A DNA stretch of 64,000 bases, taken from contig NZ_JAERVL010000015.1 in assembly GCF_016745835.1 (NCBI RefSeq), positions 62,001-126,000 of the forward strand. The letters are read 5' to 3'. Positions 29,116 through 38,188 of this stretch are shown here, in pieces. Source of the stretch: Caldalkalibacillus salinus. Lineage in GTDB: Bacteria > Bacillota > Bacilli > Caldalkalibacillales > JCM-10596. The position numbers were made by a program, and so were the translations under genes. Under the pieces are notes generated by a model. That model saw nothing but the letters and a program-made list of their open reading frames with translations. It ran no database searches and was not told the origin of the DNA. Each line of letters opens with the position of its first letter. Positions within the stretch are counted from its first letter, which is position 1.

Positions 29116-30183
29116 CTATGCTTGTTTCATACGCTCTAAAGAATCCCAGATTCCCCATAGATACATGATGCCGAGTGCTCGATCATAAAGGCCATATCCA
29201 GGTCGACACACCTCGTCCCAAAGGTGTCTTCCGTGGTCGGGGCGGGCATATCCTGTATAACCGTTCTCATGGTAGGCCTTCACAATGTCGTAAATGTCGA
29301 CGGACCCATCCTGCGTCCGATGGGACGTCTCGATGAAATCACCATTTTCATAAATTCTCAAGTTGCGAATATGGGCAAACGGAATGCGATTAGCAAAAGC
29401 TCGTACCATCTCAGCCACATCGTTATCTTTGTTTGCTCCGAGTGATCCACTACATAACGTTACGCCATGATAAGGACTATCCACGAGGTTCAACAGTCGC
29501 TCTATATTCGCTTTGTTGGTTATAATACGTGGAAGACCAAAAACAGACCATGGTGGATCATCCGGGTGGATGGCCATTTTAATATCATGTTCTGCCGCTA
29601 CAGGGATAATTTGTTCTAGGAAATAGGCAAGATTGGCCCATAAATCTTCCTCAGTGACGCCTTCATAAGCTTTAAAAAGCTGAGTCAAATCAGCCAAACG
29701 TTCTGGTTCCCATCCAGGCATGGTTAATTCCGAGTTTTCAGCAATCTGTTTCACTAAATCAAAGGGGTCTACATCATGAATCTTGGAACCCTCATAAAAC
29801 AACGCGGTAGACCCGTCTTCAAGTGGCTTTGCTAAATCGGTTCTTAACCAATCAAATATGGGCATAAAATTATAACAAATGACTTTTACCCCTACTTGTG
29901 CTAATTTTTCAATCGTTCGCTTATAGTTCTCTATATACTGATCTCTTGTCGGTCGCCCCAACTTAATATCCTCGTGTACATTCACACTCTCTACTACATC
30001 AATATGTAGATCGTTAGCGTCCGCTTGCGCTTTCACTTTTTGTATCTTTTCCATGGGCCATTCTTCCCCTGCAGGAACATCATGTAAAGCCCAAACGATT
30101 CCTTCTACACCCGGAATTTGTTTGATCTGTTGGAGTGTGACATGGTCGTTGTTTTCCCCAAACCATCTAAACGTCATTCTCAT
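29116..30183 (-). CDS. uxuA: Mannonate dehydratase
   Basis: A 355-residue TIM-barrel enzyme that dehydrates D-mannonate to 2-keto-3-deoxygluconate (KDG). It starts [17 protein letters not shown], and includes [19 protein letters not shown] with metal ligands, [13 protein letters not shown] and [11 protein letters not shown]. The second of two adjacent ATGs is preferred because the GGGAGG lies 7 bases upstream of it. With UxuB it forms the core of hexuronate degradation; KdgK and KdgA for the next steps are not intact in this window. Confidence 0.95.
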   Translation of the reverse strand: MRMTFRWFGENNDHVTLQQIKQIPGVEGIVWALHDVPAGEEWPMEKIQKVKAQADANDLHIDVVESVNVHEDIKLGRPTRDQYIENYKRTIEKLAQVGVKVICYNFMPIFDWLRTDLAKPLEDGSTALFYEGSKIHDVDPFDLVKQIAENSELTMPGWEPERLADLTQLFKAYEGVTEEDLWANLAYFLEQIIPVAAEHDIKMAIHPDDPPWSVFGLPRIITNKANIERLLNLVDSPYHGVTLCSGSLGANKDNDVAEMVRAFANRIPFAHIRNLRIYENGDFIETSHRTQDGSVDIYDIVKAYHENGYTGYARPDHGRHLWDEVCRPGYGLYDRALGIMYLWGIWDSLERMKQA

Positions 30184-30231
30184 CATAAACCCTCCCTAAC
30201 ATGTTGTTGCTAGCTGTCTAGTTGTTCTTCA

Positions 30232-31248
30232 TTAAAAAGTCATAACCGCTTTTCGTACTTCATCAGGATAACGTTCAATATATTCCAAGGCTTCCTGGAT
30301 GTCCTCCACAGGGAACGTGTGAGTCACCATCCCATCGACGTTCAATTCTTTTTGATTTAAGCGTTTAATGACATTTGGGAATTGATTCGTTTGTAAGCGT
30401 GAACCAACCACTGTAAGTTCTTGCTTCGTTAGTGGTAATTGCGGTATAGCTGACGTTTGCTCCGTAAAGCCTAGCACTACGATACGACCTGCATTCGAAG
30501 CCACTCGTACCCCAAGTTCAAATGTGTGGGGAATACAAACCGCATCGATGACAACATTCGCTCCTTCTCCGGAAGTGAGTGACATGATTTCCTGTTCCAC
30601 GTCTTTATTACCTGCATGGATCACTTCATCTGCCCCACTCTGTTTCGCGAATGCTAATCGTTCCTCACTTAAATCGGTGATATAACACTTGGCTCCTAGT
30701 AATTTAGCCATCTTCAAACAACAGATCCCTATGGGACCCGCCCCTTGAATCAATACCGAGTCACCCTCTTGAACTTGGCCCCGCCAATTCGCTTGGGCCC
30801 CGATGGTAAAAGGCTCCACTAAAACGGATGCTTGATACGGTACGTCCGGTTCTACTTTGTGCAGGTTTGCACTGGGGACAACAATATATTGCTGCATGCC
30901 CCCATCTCGATGGACACCGTAAACTTCAAGATTCTGACAAACGTTACTGCGTCCATTCCTACATGCATAACATGTTCCGCATGTATCGATGGGTTCTAGT
31001 ACCACCTTATCCCCTGGTTTTAATGTATTCACCTGCTCGCCAATCTCGACGACCTCTCCTGTCACTTCATGTCCGATGACTCGAGGATACGTCGCTAGAG
31101 GATTCGTACCATGGTAGATGTGCATATCTGAACCGCAGATGCCAACCATTTTGATCTGTACGAGCACCTCATTTTTTTCTCTTATTTCTGGTTTCTCTTT
31201 CTCTATGACCTCAATAGAACCCGCTTCCTTCACACTTACGGCCTTCAT
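30232..31248 (-). CDS. Zinc-type alcohol dehydrogenase (YjmD-like)
   Basis: A 338-residue medium-chain dehydrogenase. The catalytic zinc motif ([25 protein letters not shown]) and the structural zinc cysteines ([17 protein letters not shown]) are intact, as is the [17 protein letters not shown] cofactor loop. B. subtilis has an orthologue-like gene, yjmD, between yjmC and uxuA in its hexuronate operon, so a role in oxidising a sugar acid or polyol is likely. Start at 31248 uses GGAGGCG upstream. It lies between dctM and uxuA. Confidence 0.85.
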   Translation of the reverse strand: MKAVSVKEAGSIEVIEKEKPEIREKNEVLVQIKMVGICGSDMHIYHGTNPLATYPRVIGHEVTGEVVEIGEQVNTLKPGDKVVLEPIDTCGTCYACRNGRSNVCQNLEVYGVHRDGGMQQYIVVPSANLHKVEPDVPYQASVLVEPFTIGAQANWRGQVQEGDSVLIQGAGPIGICCLKMAKLLGAKCYITDLSEERLAFAKQSGADEVIHAGNKDVEQEIMSLTSGEGANVVIDAVCIPHTFELGVRVASNAGRIVVLGFTEQTSAIPQLPLTKQELTVVGSRLQTNQFPNVIKRLNQKELNVDGMVTHTFPVEDIQEALEYIERYPDEVRKAVMTF

Positions 31249-31264
31249 GATGTCGCCTCCTTCT

Positions 31265-32539
31265 TTAATCAATCACATTTGGTAAGAATAAGGTTAACGC
31301 TGGAATAAATGCTACGAGTAATAGTACGATTAAACTTACAATTAAGAATGGGACTAACGCTTTTGTTGTTTCCCATATTGAAATTTTACCGATACTTGAT
31401 GCGACGAATAGGCACACCCCAACTGGTGGTGTAGATAGCCCTATAATTAATGTCAGCACCATTAAAATGCCAAAGTGTACAGGTTCCATCCCTATCGTTG
31501 TCGCTACGGGTAACAGTACAGGGAACAAAATCACTAGCGCTGCGATCGTCTCCATAAACGTACCCACGAATAAAAGCAAAAGAATAATCAGCAGAGTCAC
31601 GAGTATAGGGCTCTCTGTTATACTTAATATCGTGTCTGCCACTAAAATTGGAATTTGCTCACTCACGAGGATCCACCCGAATAAATTGGCAAATCCAACG
31701 AGCATCAAAATGGCCGACGTACTCACCATTGAATCGAGTATAATCTTAGGAATTTGTTTTAGTTTTAAATTTTTATATACGAATAGACCAATGACGAGGG
31801 CGTATAAGACAGCCACAATGGATGCTTCGGTAGGGGTGAAAAAACCACCTAAAATCCCGTATAATATAATGAATGTCATAAGGATAGCCCAAAATGCACC
31901 GAAAAAGGATTTGACAATCACAAGGAACGGCTTTCGCTCTTCTTTGGGATACTGACGCTTAACGGAAATGGCGTATGCCACAATCATAAGTCCAACCCCT
32001 AATAAGACGCCTGGTATAGCCCCCGCTAGGAATAAGTCACCGATGGATACACCCGCCAGTGTTCCCACGATAATGAGCGGTAAAGAAGGTGGAATGATCG
32101 GTCCTACGGTGGATGATGATGACGTGACAGCAGCCGAAAAACCTGCATCATAACCTTCTTTCTTCATCGAGGGGATCATCACAGAACCGATACTGGCAGT
32201 ATCCGCAAGTGCCGTGCCTGAAATCCCAGCGAATCCCATGGATGAACCGATGTTCGCCAGCCCTAATCCTCCACGAATATGTCCCACAACATCATTAGCA
32301 AATCGGATGATACGTTCTGTTATCCCACTTGCGTTCATTAAATTGCCAGCTAAAATGAACCCGGGAATACACAACAGCACGAAGGAATTAATCCCTCCAA
32401 ATATGCGTTGGGGTATGATGTTCAACCCGATATCTGCCACGAGTAGATAAATGAGTGAAGATATCCCTAAACTGAAGGCGATAGGAATACCCAAACACAT
32501 TAAAAGTAGAAAAGAGAGGAAGAGTACGAGTGCCATCAT
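31265..32539 (-). CDS. dctM: TRAP transporter large permease (DctM)
   Basis: A 424-residue, about 12-segment membrane protein of the DctM family. It begins [25 protein letters not shown] and has [24 protein letters not shown] and [19 protein letters not shown], motifs of TRAP large permeases. These secondary carriers use the sodium gradient with a periplasmic binding protein. The first ATG overlaps the dctQ stop. In this island it replaces the YjmB symporter of B. subtilis. Confidence 0.95.
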   Translation of the reverse strand: MMALVLFLSFLLLMCLGIPIAFSLGISSLIYLLVADIGLNIIPQRIFGGINSFVLLCIPGFILAGNLMNASGITERIIRFANDVVGHIRGGLGLANIGSSMGFAGISGTALADTASIGSVMIPSMKKEGYDAGFSAAVTSSSSTVGPIIPPSLPLIIVGTLAGVSIGDLFLAGAIPGVLLGVGLMIVAYAISVKRQYPKEERKPFLVIVKSFFGAFWAILMTFIILYGILGGFFTPTEASIVAVLYALVIGLFVYKNLKLKQIPKIILDSMVSTSAILMLVGFANLFGWILVSEQIPILVADTILSITESPILVTLLIILLLLFVGTFMETIAALVILFPVLLPVATTIGMEPVHFGILMVLTLIIGLSTPPVGVCLFVASSIGKISIWETTKALVPFLIVSLIVLLLVAFIPALTLFLPNVID

Positions 32540-33015
32540 GATTGTTCACCCCGTTTCTGCTTAGAAGAAAAAAGTTCAATGATATTCACTAGTGCATAAA
32601 ATCCTATGAGCAAAGACGACAAGCCAATACTAGCATGAATCCAAGACATGTCGATGGCCATGGTTGCAGACGTTTGCCCTTGACCGATGATCATAAAGTT
32701 ATAACCCTCATAAGCGACAACAAAACTAATGCCAACGACTATTAAGGTTGTAAATGCCTGATAATAATGGCGAGATGTGTCCGGAATGGCGTTCAATATT
32801 AAATCGATACTAATGAACTCTTGACGTTTCATCGCAATCGGTGCGCCAAAAGCCACAGCGTAAATAAATAAAAACCTCGTTAATTCTTCTGTCCAAACGG
32901 CGGAAAATGGAAGAAATCTTGTAGAAATTTGAATCATGACCACAGTGATTATACCGATAAAACAAAGCGTAGTTAATATCTCCAAAGTACGGTCTAATAG
33001 TTTTAGCGGCTTCAT
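32536..33015 (-). CDS. dctQ: TRAP transporter small permease (DctQ)
   Basis: A 159-residue protein with four membrane segments and the DctQ signature FLPFSAVWTEELTRFLFIYAVAFGAPIAMKR. It overlaps dctM by four bases. Together with DctM and DctP it forms the complete transporter. Confidence 0.92.
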   Translation of the reverse strand: MKPLKLLDRTLEILTTLCFIGIITVVMIQISTRFLPFSAVWTEELTRFLFIYAVAFGAPIAMKRQEFISIDLILNAIPDTSRHYYQAFTTLIVVGISFVVAYEGYNFMIIGQGQTSATMAIDMSWIHASIGLSSLLIGFYALVNIIELFSSKQKRGEQS

Positions 33016-33035
33016 ATTGTCAACGCCTTTCTGTT

Positions 33036-33070
33036 AAAGAGGCCTACCAACGTCTAGTTGATACGCCTCT
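33036..33070 (-). terminator. Attenuator-like hairpin between dctP and dctQ
   Basis: AGAGGC (33070-33065) with GCCTCT (33043-33038) plus an internal CAAC/GTTG stem is followed by only TTAACAG on the leftward strand. It would partly stop transcription or protect the 3' end, giving more binding protein than permease, as is common in TRAP operons. Confidence 0.5.
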
Positions 33071-33080
33071 ACACGTTAAT

Positions 33081-34088
33081 TTACTCTACTTCTAATATCT
33101 TTTGGTAAAGCTCGAATTGCTCTTCTGTTAATGACGCTTCAATGGCTGGTTCCATCACTTTGCGGAAGGCATCTTGATCTACCTCATGGAATGTCATTCC
33201 TTCTGACTCTAGTAATTCATGATAGTGTTGAATTTCTTCCTCGAATAATTGATCACCATACGCCTTGGCTTCCTCGGCAGCTTCCAAAACAGCTGCTTGA
33301 AGGTCGTCCGATAAAGCTTCGAATTGGTCATTTCCAACGACCACATAAATCCAAGAGTAAACGTGTTCTGTTAAATTAACATAATCCTGTACTTCATATA
33401 ATCCACCACTGTGAATGAGGTCTACAGGGTTTTCTTGTCCATGGATGACTCCTTGTTGAAGTCCTGTGAATACCTCATTGAAGTCCATTACTTGTGGACT
33501 AGCCCCTGCCGTTTCCCATGCATCCATGAATAATGGCACGTTTGGCACACGCATTCTAAATCCATCTAAGTCATTTGGGCTTGTAATCGGTTCATTTGAT
33601 GTTAAATTACGTGGTGCACGCTCCATGTAAAATAACGGGGTCACACCCACTTCTTCAATGATGTCTTCTTCAATCTCGCGGCCGATGTCCCCCTCTACCA
33701 CTTTGCTTAAGTGATCGCTGTCACGAAAGGCGTAAGGAACGGCTAATAGAGCCGCTTTTGGAGCCCAGTTTTGCATCGTTTCTCCCGTAATGAGTAAATC
33801 TACATTTCCAGAACGAATACTGTTTAACGTGTCCGTTTCCCCACCTAATTGGTTATTAGGATAGATACTAATGTCAATTTGACCATCCGTTTTTTCCTTC
33901 ACTAACTCTGCGAACTTTAATGATGTTTCATGCCAAATGTGATCCTCATCCGCTAAGTGACCCATTCTCCATTTAATGGTGTCACCAGAGTCCCCTCCCT
34001 CATCCGTTGATGCCGTATCGTTTCCTCCACAAGCTGTAAGTAATAAGGTAAAAGCAGTCAATAACATGAACAATTTGATGTTTTTCAT
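33081..34088 (-). CDS. dctP: TRAP transporter substrate-binding lipoprotein (DctP)
   Basis: A 335-residue lipoprotein. The signal peptide MKNIKLFMLLTAFTLLLTAC ends in a lipobox cysteine at residue 20. The body has WRMGHLADEDHIWHETSLKFAE near the start and the carboxylate-binding arginine in LDGFRMRVPNVPLF. It is likely specific for a hexuronate or aldonate, given the neighbours. This is the first permease gene of the operon. Confidence 0.92.
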   Translation of the reverse strand: MKNIKLFMLLTAFTLLLTACGGNDTASTDEGGDSGDTIKWRMGHLADEDHIWHETSLKFAELVKEKTDGQIDISIYPNNQLGGETDTLNSIRSGNVDLLITGETMQNWAPKAALLAVPYAFRDSDHLSKVVEGDIGREIEEDIIEEVGVTPLFYMERAPRNLTSNEPITSPNDLDGFRMRVPNVPLFMDAWETAGASPQVMDFNEVFTGLQQGVIHGQENPVDLIHSGGLYEVQDYVNLTEHVYSWIYVVVGNDQFEALSDDLQAAVLEAAEEAKAYGDQLFEEEIQHYHELLESEGMTFHEVDQDAFRKVMEPAIEASLTEEQFELYQKILEVE

Positions 34089-34132
34089 TTTGAGTTTCCC
34101 CCTTATGTTTGTATGCTGATATGTGAACGGTT

Positions 34133-34147
34133 TGTTAACCGCTTACA
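34133..34147 (-). promoter_or_regulatory. cre-like inverted repeat upstream of dctP
   Basis: TGTTAACCGCTTACA and its flanks form an imperfect palindrome (CGGTT...AACCG) just before dctP. It resembles a CcpA cre site except for one extra base between half-sites, so it may instead bind the LacI-type regulator. Confidence 0.3.
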
Positions 34148-34153
34148 ACATTG

Positions 34154-35164
34154 TCATTGCATTAAATAATCATTGATCGTTTTTGTGATGGTGACACCTT
34201 CTCGTAGGGCTTGTTCCTCTTTTAACTGCTCAGGCTCACCAGGAACGAGTACTTTCTCAAAGCCTTTTGCCGGCTCAACCTGATGAATGTCATCAATCAT
34301 TTGGTCCATTGAATCTAAGAAATCGTCGACATTCGTAAACATTGCAGGATTGATCGTCATGATGAAATGCCCTAGCTTACGCTTTTTGTCGTAATCTCCA
34401 TACATCTTTGTTATATTTGGTCCAAATGAGGAACCGGTAAGTACACCGGATAGAATATCCACCACCATCCCTAGTCCGTACCCTTTCGGCCCTGCAAATG
34501 GCAGGAGGTAAGACACATCATGAGGGTTTGTTGTTGCTTGACCTGAAGCATCAACCCCCCAATTATTCGGTATGTCCTTTCCGGCTTCACGCGCGTGAAG
34601 GACCTTCCCAAAAGCGACATGACTTGTAGCCATATCTAGTACGACTGGTTTATGGTTTCTAGCCGGAAAGCCGTACGCAATAGGATTTGTTCCAAAATAA
34701 GGCTTGGCTCCTCCAAATGGGACGACAATGTTATCCGTATGCGTCACTGCCATGCCAACGATATTTTCCTCTGCTGCTTGCTGTACAAAATAAGATAAAG
34801 CGCCGCAATGGCTGCTATTTACGATTCCGATCGTGCCAATACCATTCTTTCTAGCCATGTCGATGGCTTGATCCATCGCTTCCTTCATGACGACGTGGCC
34901 CATGCCATCATCACCATCAAAGGTGGCGGAACAAGGACCCGTTTCTTTCATAGAAAACAAAGGGTTGGGGTTTATGCTACCTTCTTTCAGCCGTCTGACA
35001 TAATGTTCCGTACGGAGAACACCATGGGAACTCACCCCGCGTAAATCTGCATGAACTAAAACGTCGGCCACAACCTCAGCATGCTCTTGCACTAACGATG
35101 CATCTGTTAATTTCTCTATGACTAATTTTTTCAGATTCTGTGGTGACATTTGCACATCTGTCAT
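34154..35164 (-). CDS. Ldh-family (malate/L-lactate type) oxidoreductase, YjmC-like
   Basis: A 336-residue NAD(P)-dependent dehydrogenase of the Ldh/MDH2 group (Pfam Ldh_2, including YiaK and YjmC). Typical motifs are HADLRGVSSHGVLRTEHYV, SSHCGALSYFVQQAA, and TNPIAYGFPARNHKPVVLDMATS. B. subtilis yjmC occupies the matching place before yjmD in the hexuronate operon, so I infer oxidation or reduction of a 2-keto acid sugar derivative. Fourteen bases separate it from the isomerase gene. Confidence 0.88.
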   Translation of the reverse strand: MTDVQMSPQNLKKLVIEKLTDASLVQEHAEVVADVLVHADLRGVSSHGVLRTEHYVRRLKEGSINPNPLFSMKETGPCSATFDGDDGMGHVVMKEAMDQAIDMARKNGIGTIGIVNSSHCGALSYFVQQAAEENIVGMAVTHTDNIVVPFGGAKPYFGTNPIAYGFPARNHKPVVLDMATSHVAFGKVLHAREAGKDIPNNWGVDASGQATTNPHDVSYLLPFAGPKGYGLGMVVDILSGVLTGSSFGPNITKMYGDYDKKRKLGHFIMTINPAMFTNVDDFLDSMDQMIDDIHQVEPAKGFEKVLVPGEPEQLKEEQALREGVTITKTINDYLMQ

Positions 35165-35179
35165 CGTCTTCTTCCTTCC

Positions 35180-35737
35180 TTATTCTAAGTTTGCGTGCCT
35201 GTTTCTCATATCTTCTTGAATGTCATTCGTCTCTTTTTTTCTTAGACTGTCAATAATGATGGCGTCTAGCATCAAATGTAGGCTTTGGTCAAATTGATTA
35301 CCTAACGGTTGTATGGTTTTGGGCTCATGTTCATGACGATATTTCGTTGCGGCCGGAATCGTCAGTAGGGTGTCACTTAGCGATGCTAGTGGTGAGGTCG
35401 GTTGTGCCGTGACGGCCAGTACACGGGCACCCGCTTTATGTGCCTTATTGGCAAACTGGACCATTTGTTCAGTTTTGCCTGAGCCTGAAATGGCCACTAA
35501 CAAATCGCCTCTGTTGATACTGGGGGTGATCGTTTCACCGACGACGTAGACGGTAAAGCCCCCGTGCATCAGTCTCATGGCAAAGGCCTTCCCCATTAAA
35601 CCTGATCTTCCCTCACCTAGAACAAAGATACGTTTTGCCTTTTGAAGCGCGTGACTTACCTGGACCGCCTGGTTCTCATTCACGTTTAACAGGACTTCTT
35701 TCACTTCATTGGCTATTGTTTTTATCGTTGTCTTCAA
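35180..35737 (-). CDS. hxlB: 6-phospho-3-hexuloisomerase-type SIS-domain protein
   Basis: A 185-residue SIS protein. GEGRSGLMGKAFAMRLMHGGF and AISGSGKTEQMVQFANKAH mark the HxlB/PHI family, and the ending QPLGNQFDQSLHLMLDAI is typical. PHI normally works with hexulose-phosphate synthase (HxlA) to assimilate or release formaldehyde, or in pentose supply. The TTG start overlaps the stop of an upstream HPS-like remnant (TTGA) and its SD, AAGGAGGTG, lies in that remnant. Thus the isomerase is an orphan here. Confidence 0.82.
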   Translation of the reverse strand: MKTTIKTIANEVKEVLLNVNENQAVQVSHALQKAKRIFVLGEGRSGLMGKAFAMRLMHGGFTVYVVGETITPSINRGDLLVAISGSGKTEQMVQFANKAHKAGARVLAVTAQPTSPLASLSDTLLTIPAATKYRHEHEPKTIQPLGNQFDQSLHLMLDAIIIDSLRKKETNDIQEDMRNRHANLE

Positions 35738-35856
35738 ATCGCCAGCACCTCCTTCAACCTTCTTGCTGCCTCTGTGACGTAGTCCGTCTTCGTCATTCCC
35801 CTTCCATCATATCGTCGGGCGTTATCATATGGGCCACGAGCGTATTTTCCGTCTTT
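35734..35856 (-). pseudogene. C-terminal remnant, likely hexulose-phosphate synthase (HxlA)
   Basis: An open frame without a plausible start, running from 35856 to a TGA at 35734 that overlaps the hxlB TTG. The last residues read GRGMTKTDYVTEAARRLKEV, which resembles the C-terminus of the HPS/OMP-decarboxylase family (GRAIT..DDP..AARRL..). An HPS gene is the expected upstream partner of hxlB. Identity rests on about 20 residues and position, so it is tentative. Confidence 0.45.
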
Positions 35857-35860
35857 CTAC

Positions 35861-36032
35861 CTACCTATCCATCCGTTCTTTCTCTCCCAGCTTAACTAAC
35901 ACATCTTCAAGGTAAGGAAGCCCTTCGTTATCACCAGAGACACTAACAACCATCGAACCGATCACATTGGCAAAATATAATGAATCTTCTAGTGACTTTC
36001 CATGAAGATAAGAGTATTTTGCATAAGTGACA
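35861..36032 (-). pseudogene. C-terminal remnant of a PfkB-type sugar kinase (KdgK-like)
   Basis: Directly after the lacI stop, one frame stays open for about 56 codons to a TAG at 35861 and reads LHGKSLEDSLYFANVIGSMV then VSVSGDNEGLPYLEDVLVKL. This is the familiar C-terminal helix and tail of PfkB-family sugar kinases such as 2-keto-3-deoxygluconate kinase. No start, ribosome site or N-terminal domain remains, and the frame runs into lacI coding sequence. A deletion that joined lacI to the kinase end would explain it. The exact substrate is an inference. Confidence 0.65.
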
Positions 36033-37037
36033 TTATGTTGATTGCCTATGTTTTAATGTCGGTTCAAACCGAAGAATATACTCTTGCTCCGTTTCGTCCG
36101 ATTGACTTATTAACTGTAGGAGTATACAAGCTGCCTTTTTTCCCATTTCAAAAGCGGGTTGGGCCACAGTCGTCAGTGCTGGGTTAAAAAGACTGGCAAA
36201 AGACACATCATCAATCCCTACAATCGCTAAATCATCTGGAATCGTCAAATTCTCCTCTTTTATATAGGCCAATGTTTCCATCAGAACGAGGTCATTGGCG
36301 AGGACTAGCGCTTTTGGCGGTTTGGACAAGGAGAGCATATCTTTCAAAGATGATTGAATATACACAGGCTCGGCACTCTTAATATAGGATTGATTAACGT
36401 CTATCCCGTGCTTCAACAGTGCTTGTTTGTAGCCATTAATACGTTCAACACGAGGGGGTAAATGATTAACGATAGATGCTGTGATGATCCCGATATCTTC
36501 ATACCCGCTTGCAATAAGGTGTTCCACAGCTAGGGAACTAGCTTTCTCGTTATCTAGCATAAGCGTATGTACAGGTAGACCCTCTACCACTCTATCCACA
36601 AATACTAAAGGAAATGTCTCATCTACCATTTGCTCGTAAAGGGTTATATTTCGACCGGTGGGAACAACAATTAATCCGTCTACTTGTTTGGCTCGTAACA
36701 TATCTATGTATTTCTTTTCCTTCACTGGATCATCATCGGCATTACAAACGATGACATGAAAATCATGCTCGTGACAGAAATCCTCGATGGCTCTGATCAA
36801 TTGTGTTGAGAATGAGTGCAAAATGTTAGCAACGATGACGCCAATTGTAGACGTTTTTTTCTGTTTCAAGCTTCGCGCAACGTAATTTGGTTGGTAGCCT
36901 AATTGACGAATGGCTTGCTCAATGCGCGTCTTTGTGTCCTCTCCCATGTAATCATAGCGTTTGTTAATATATTGGGAGACTGTACTTTTTGAAACGTTTG
37001 CCTCATTGGCAACATCTGACATTGTAACTCTTTTCAT
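36033..37037 (-). CDS. LacI-family transcriptional regulator
   Basis: A 334-residue repressor. The HTH is VTMSDVANEANVSKSTVSQYIN at the N-terminus, with a hinge helix (YVARSLKQKKTSTIGVIVAN) and a sugar-binding core ending LKHRQST. It probably controls the island, like KdgR/ExuR proteins. Two LacI-type operators and a cre site lie in its promoter, so it likely represses itself. It is read leftward from 37037 with AAGGAG upstream. Confidence 0.9.
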   Translation of the reverse strand: MKRVTMSDVANEANVSKSTVSQYINKRYDYMGEDTKTRIEQAIRQLGYQPNYVARSLKQKKTSTIGVIVANILHSFSTQLIRAIEDFCHEHDFHVIVCNADDDPVKEKKYIDMLRAKQVDGLIVVPTGRNITLYEQMVDETFPLVFVDRVVEGLPVHTLMLDNEKASSLAVEHLIASGYEDIGIITASIVNHLPPRVERINGYKQALLKHGIDVNQSYIKSAEPVYIQSSLKDMLSLSKPPKALVLANDLVLMETLAYIKEENLTIPDDLAIVGIDDVSFASLFNPALTTVAQPAFEMGKKAACILLQLISQSDETEQEYILRFEPTLKHRQST

Positions 37038-37070
37038 CTTTACTCCTTCAACATTATCGTTTGCGATTCA

Positions 37071-37130
37071 CTAAATCGGTTTAGTAAATCGGTTTAGTTG
37101 TATTGTAATTGTAAGCGTATACAAAATCAA
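37071..37130 (-). promoter_or_regulatory. lacI promoter with cre in the spacer and two tandem operators
   Basis: Leftward TTGATT (37130-37125), 17 bases, TACAAT (37107-37102) make a sigma-A promoter. The cre-like TGTATACGCTTACA (37123-37110) fills the spacer, so CcpA binding would block polymerase. Two palindrome-like sites with the CG-centred core CTAAANCGNTTTAG lie directly downstream at 37071-37084 and 37085-37097. These fit catabolite repression plus autoregulation. All assignments come from consensus matching. Confidence 0.6.
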
Positions 37131-37251
37131 GAGATATCTTAATCTTTTTATCTTTTTATAAAAATACTCTTGAGTACGGACATTGGGCAAAGATCAAGGC
37201 GAATGTCTTTTAATAGAATTCACAGGTGGAAATCATAAAAGGCGGGATCAT

Positions 37252-37288
37252 AAAAAAAGACCGCCCTTAGTGGCGTAAGGGTGGCCTG
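37252..37288 (-). terminator. Terminator after minD
   Basis: The gap 37038-37366 holds, besides the lacI promoter, a strong leftward hairpin (GGCCACCCTTA with TAAGGGCGGTC, one mismatch, loop CGCCAC) followed by seven T. It insulates the island from the minCD operon. I see nothing else in this stretch. Confidence 0.82.
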
Positions 37289-37366
37289 GTCCTTATGATA
37301 ACTTTCCTAAGTGTCCTAGGAGAAAAGTTTTTTGAGCACGCAAGCGTTGATAGGCTTGTATGCTTT

Positions 37367-38164
37367 TTAGGCTCGCATGCCAAACATGCGTTTCATTTTA
37401 GAGAAGACGCCTTCATCTTCATCTAGATTCATGAGTGGTATAGAGTCTCCAAGTATTCTTCTGGCAATGTTATTGTAAGCAATAGAAGCTTTTGAATGAG
37501 GATTCATGACAGTTGGAATCCCCTCATTAGAAGCTCTAATCACATGTTCATCATCCGGAACGATGCCCAGTAAATCAATGGCCAGAATGTTGACTATTTC
37601 ATCAACGTCAAGCATCTCACCTTTTCTCATCATTTTAGGTCTAATTCGGTTGATGACAAGACGTGGTGCTTCCATCTTCTCAGCCTCAAGTAAGCCAATA
37701 ATACGATCAGCATCTCTAACGGCTGATTTCTCCGGTGTTGTCACTACTACGGCACGATCCGCACCGGTTACAGCATTACGGAATCCTTGCTCAATACCTG
37801 CGGGACAGTCAATGATAATATAGTCAAAGTCCTGCTTTAATTCCTGAATGATCTTTGAGATTTGCTCTGGTTCAATGTCATTTTTGTCCTTTGTCTGTGC
37901 TGCAGGCAGGAGATAGAGTTCTTCTACATCTTTGTGCTTAATGAGGGCTTGTTTCAGTCGGCATGACCCGTCCGCTACGTCTACTAAATCATAGATAATA
38001 CGATTCTCAAGCCCCATAATGACATCTAAGTTGCGTAAGCCGATGTCTGTATCAACTAAGCAAACTTTCTTACCTTGCATGCCCAAAGCGGTTCCTAAGT
38101 TAGCTGTCGTCGTTGTTTTTCCCACGCCACCCTTACCAGATGTAACAACAATCGCCTCTCCCAC
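37367..38164 (-). CDS. minD: Septum-site determining ATPase MinD
   Basis: A 265-residue deviant Walker ATPase. The P-loop is VTSGKGGVGKTTTTAN with the signature lysine, and the C-terminal amphipathic membrane helix is GVFSKMKRMFGMRA. It recruits MinC to poles and works with DivIVA/MinJ in Bacilli. GTG at 38164 (family start GEAIVVTSGK) has AAGGAGG 8 bases upstream; the earlier ATG belongs to that ribosome site. Confidence 0.96.
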   Translation of the reverse strand: MGEAIVVTSGKGGVGKTTTTANLGTALGMQGKKVCLVDTDIGLRNLDVIMGLENRIIYDLVDVADGSCRLKQALIKHKDVEELYLLPAAQTKDKNDIEPEQISKIIQELKQDFDYIIIDCPAGIEQGFRNAVTGADRAVVVTTPEKSAVRDADRIIGLLEAEKMEAPRLVINRIRPKMMRKGEMLDVDEIVNILAIDLLGIVPDDEHVIRASNEGIPTVMNPHSKASIAYNNIARRILGDSIPLMNLDEDEGVFSKMKRMFGMRA

Positions 38165-38188
38165 GTCATTGACCTCCTTCATTGATGG

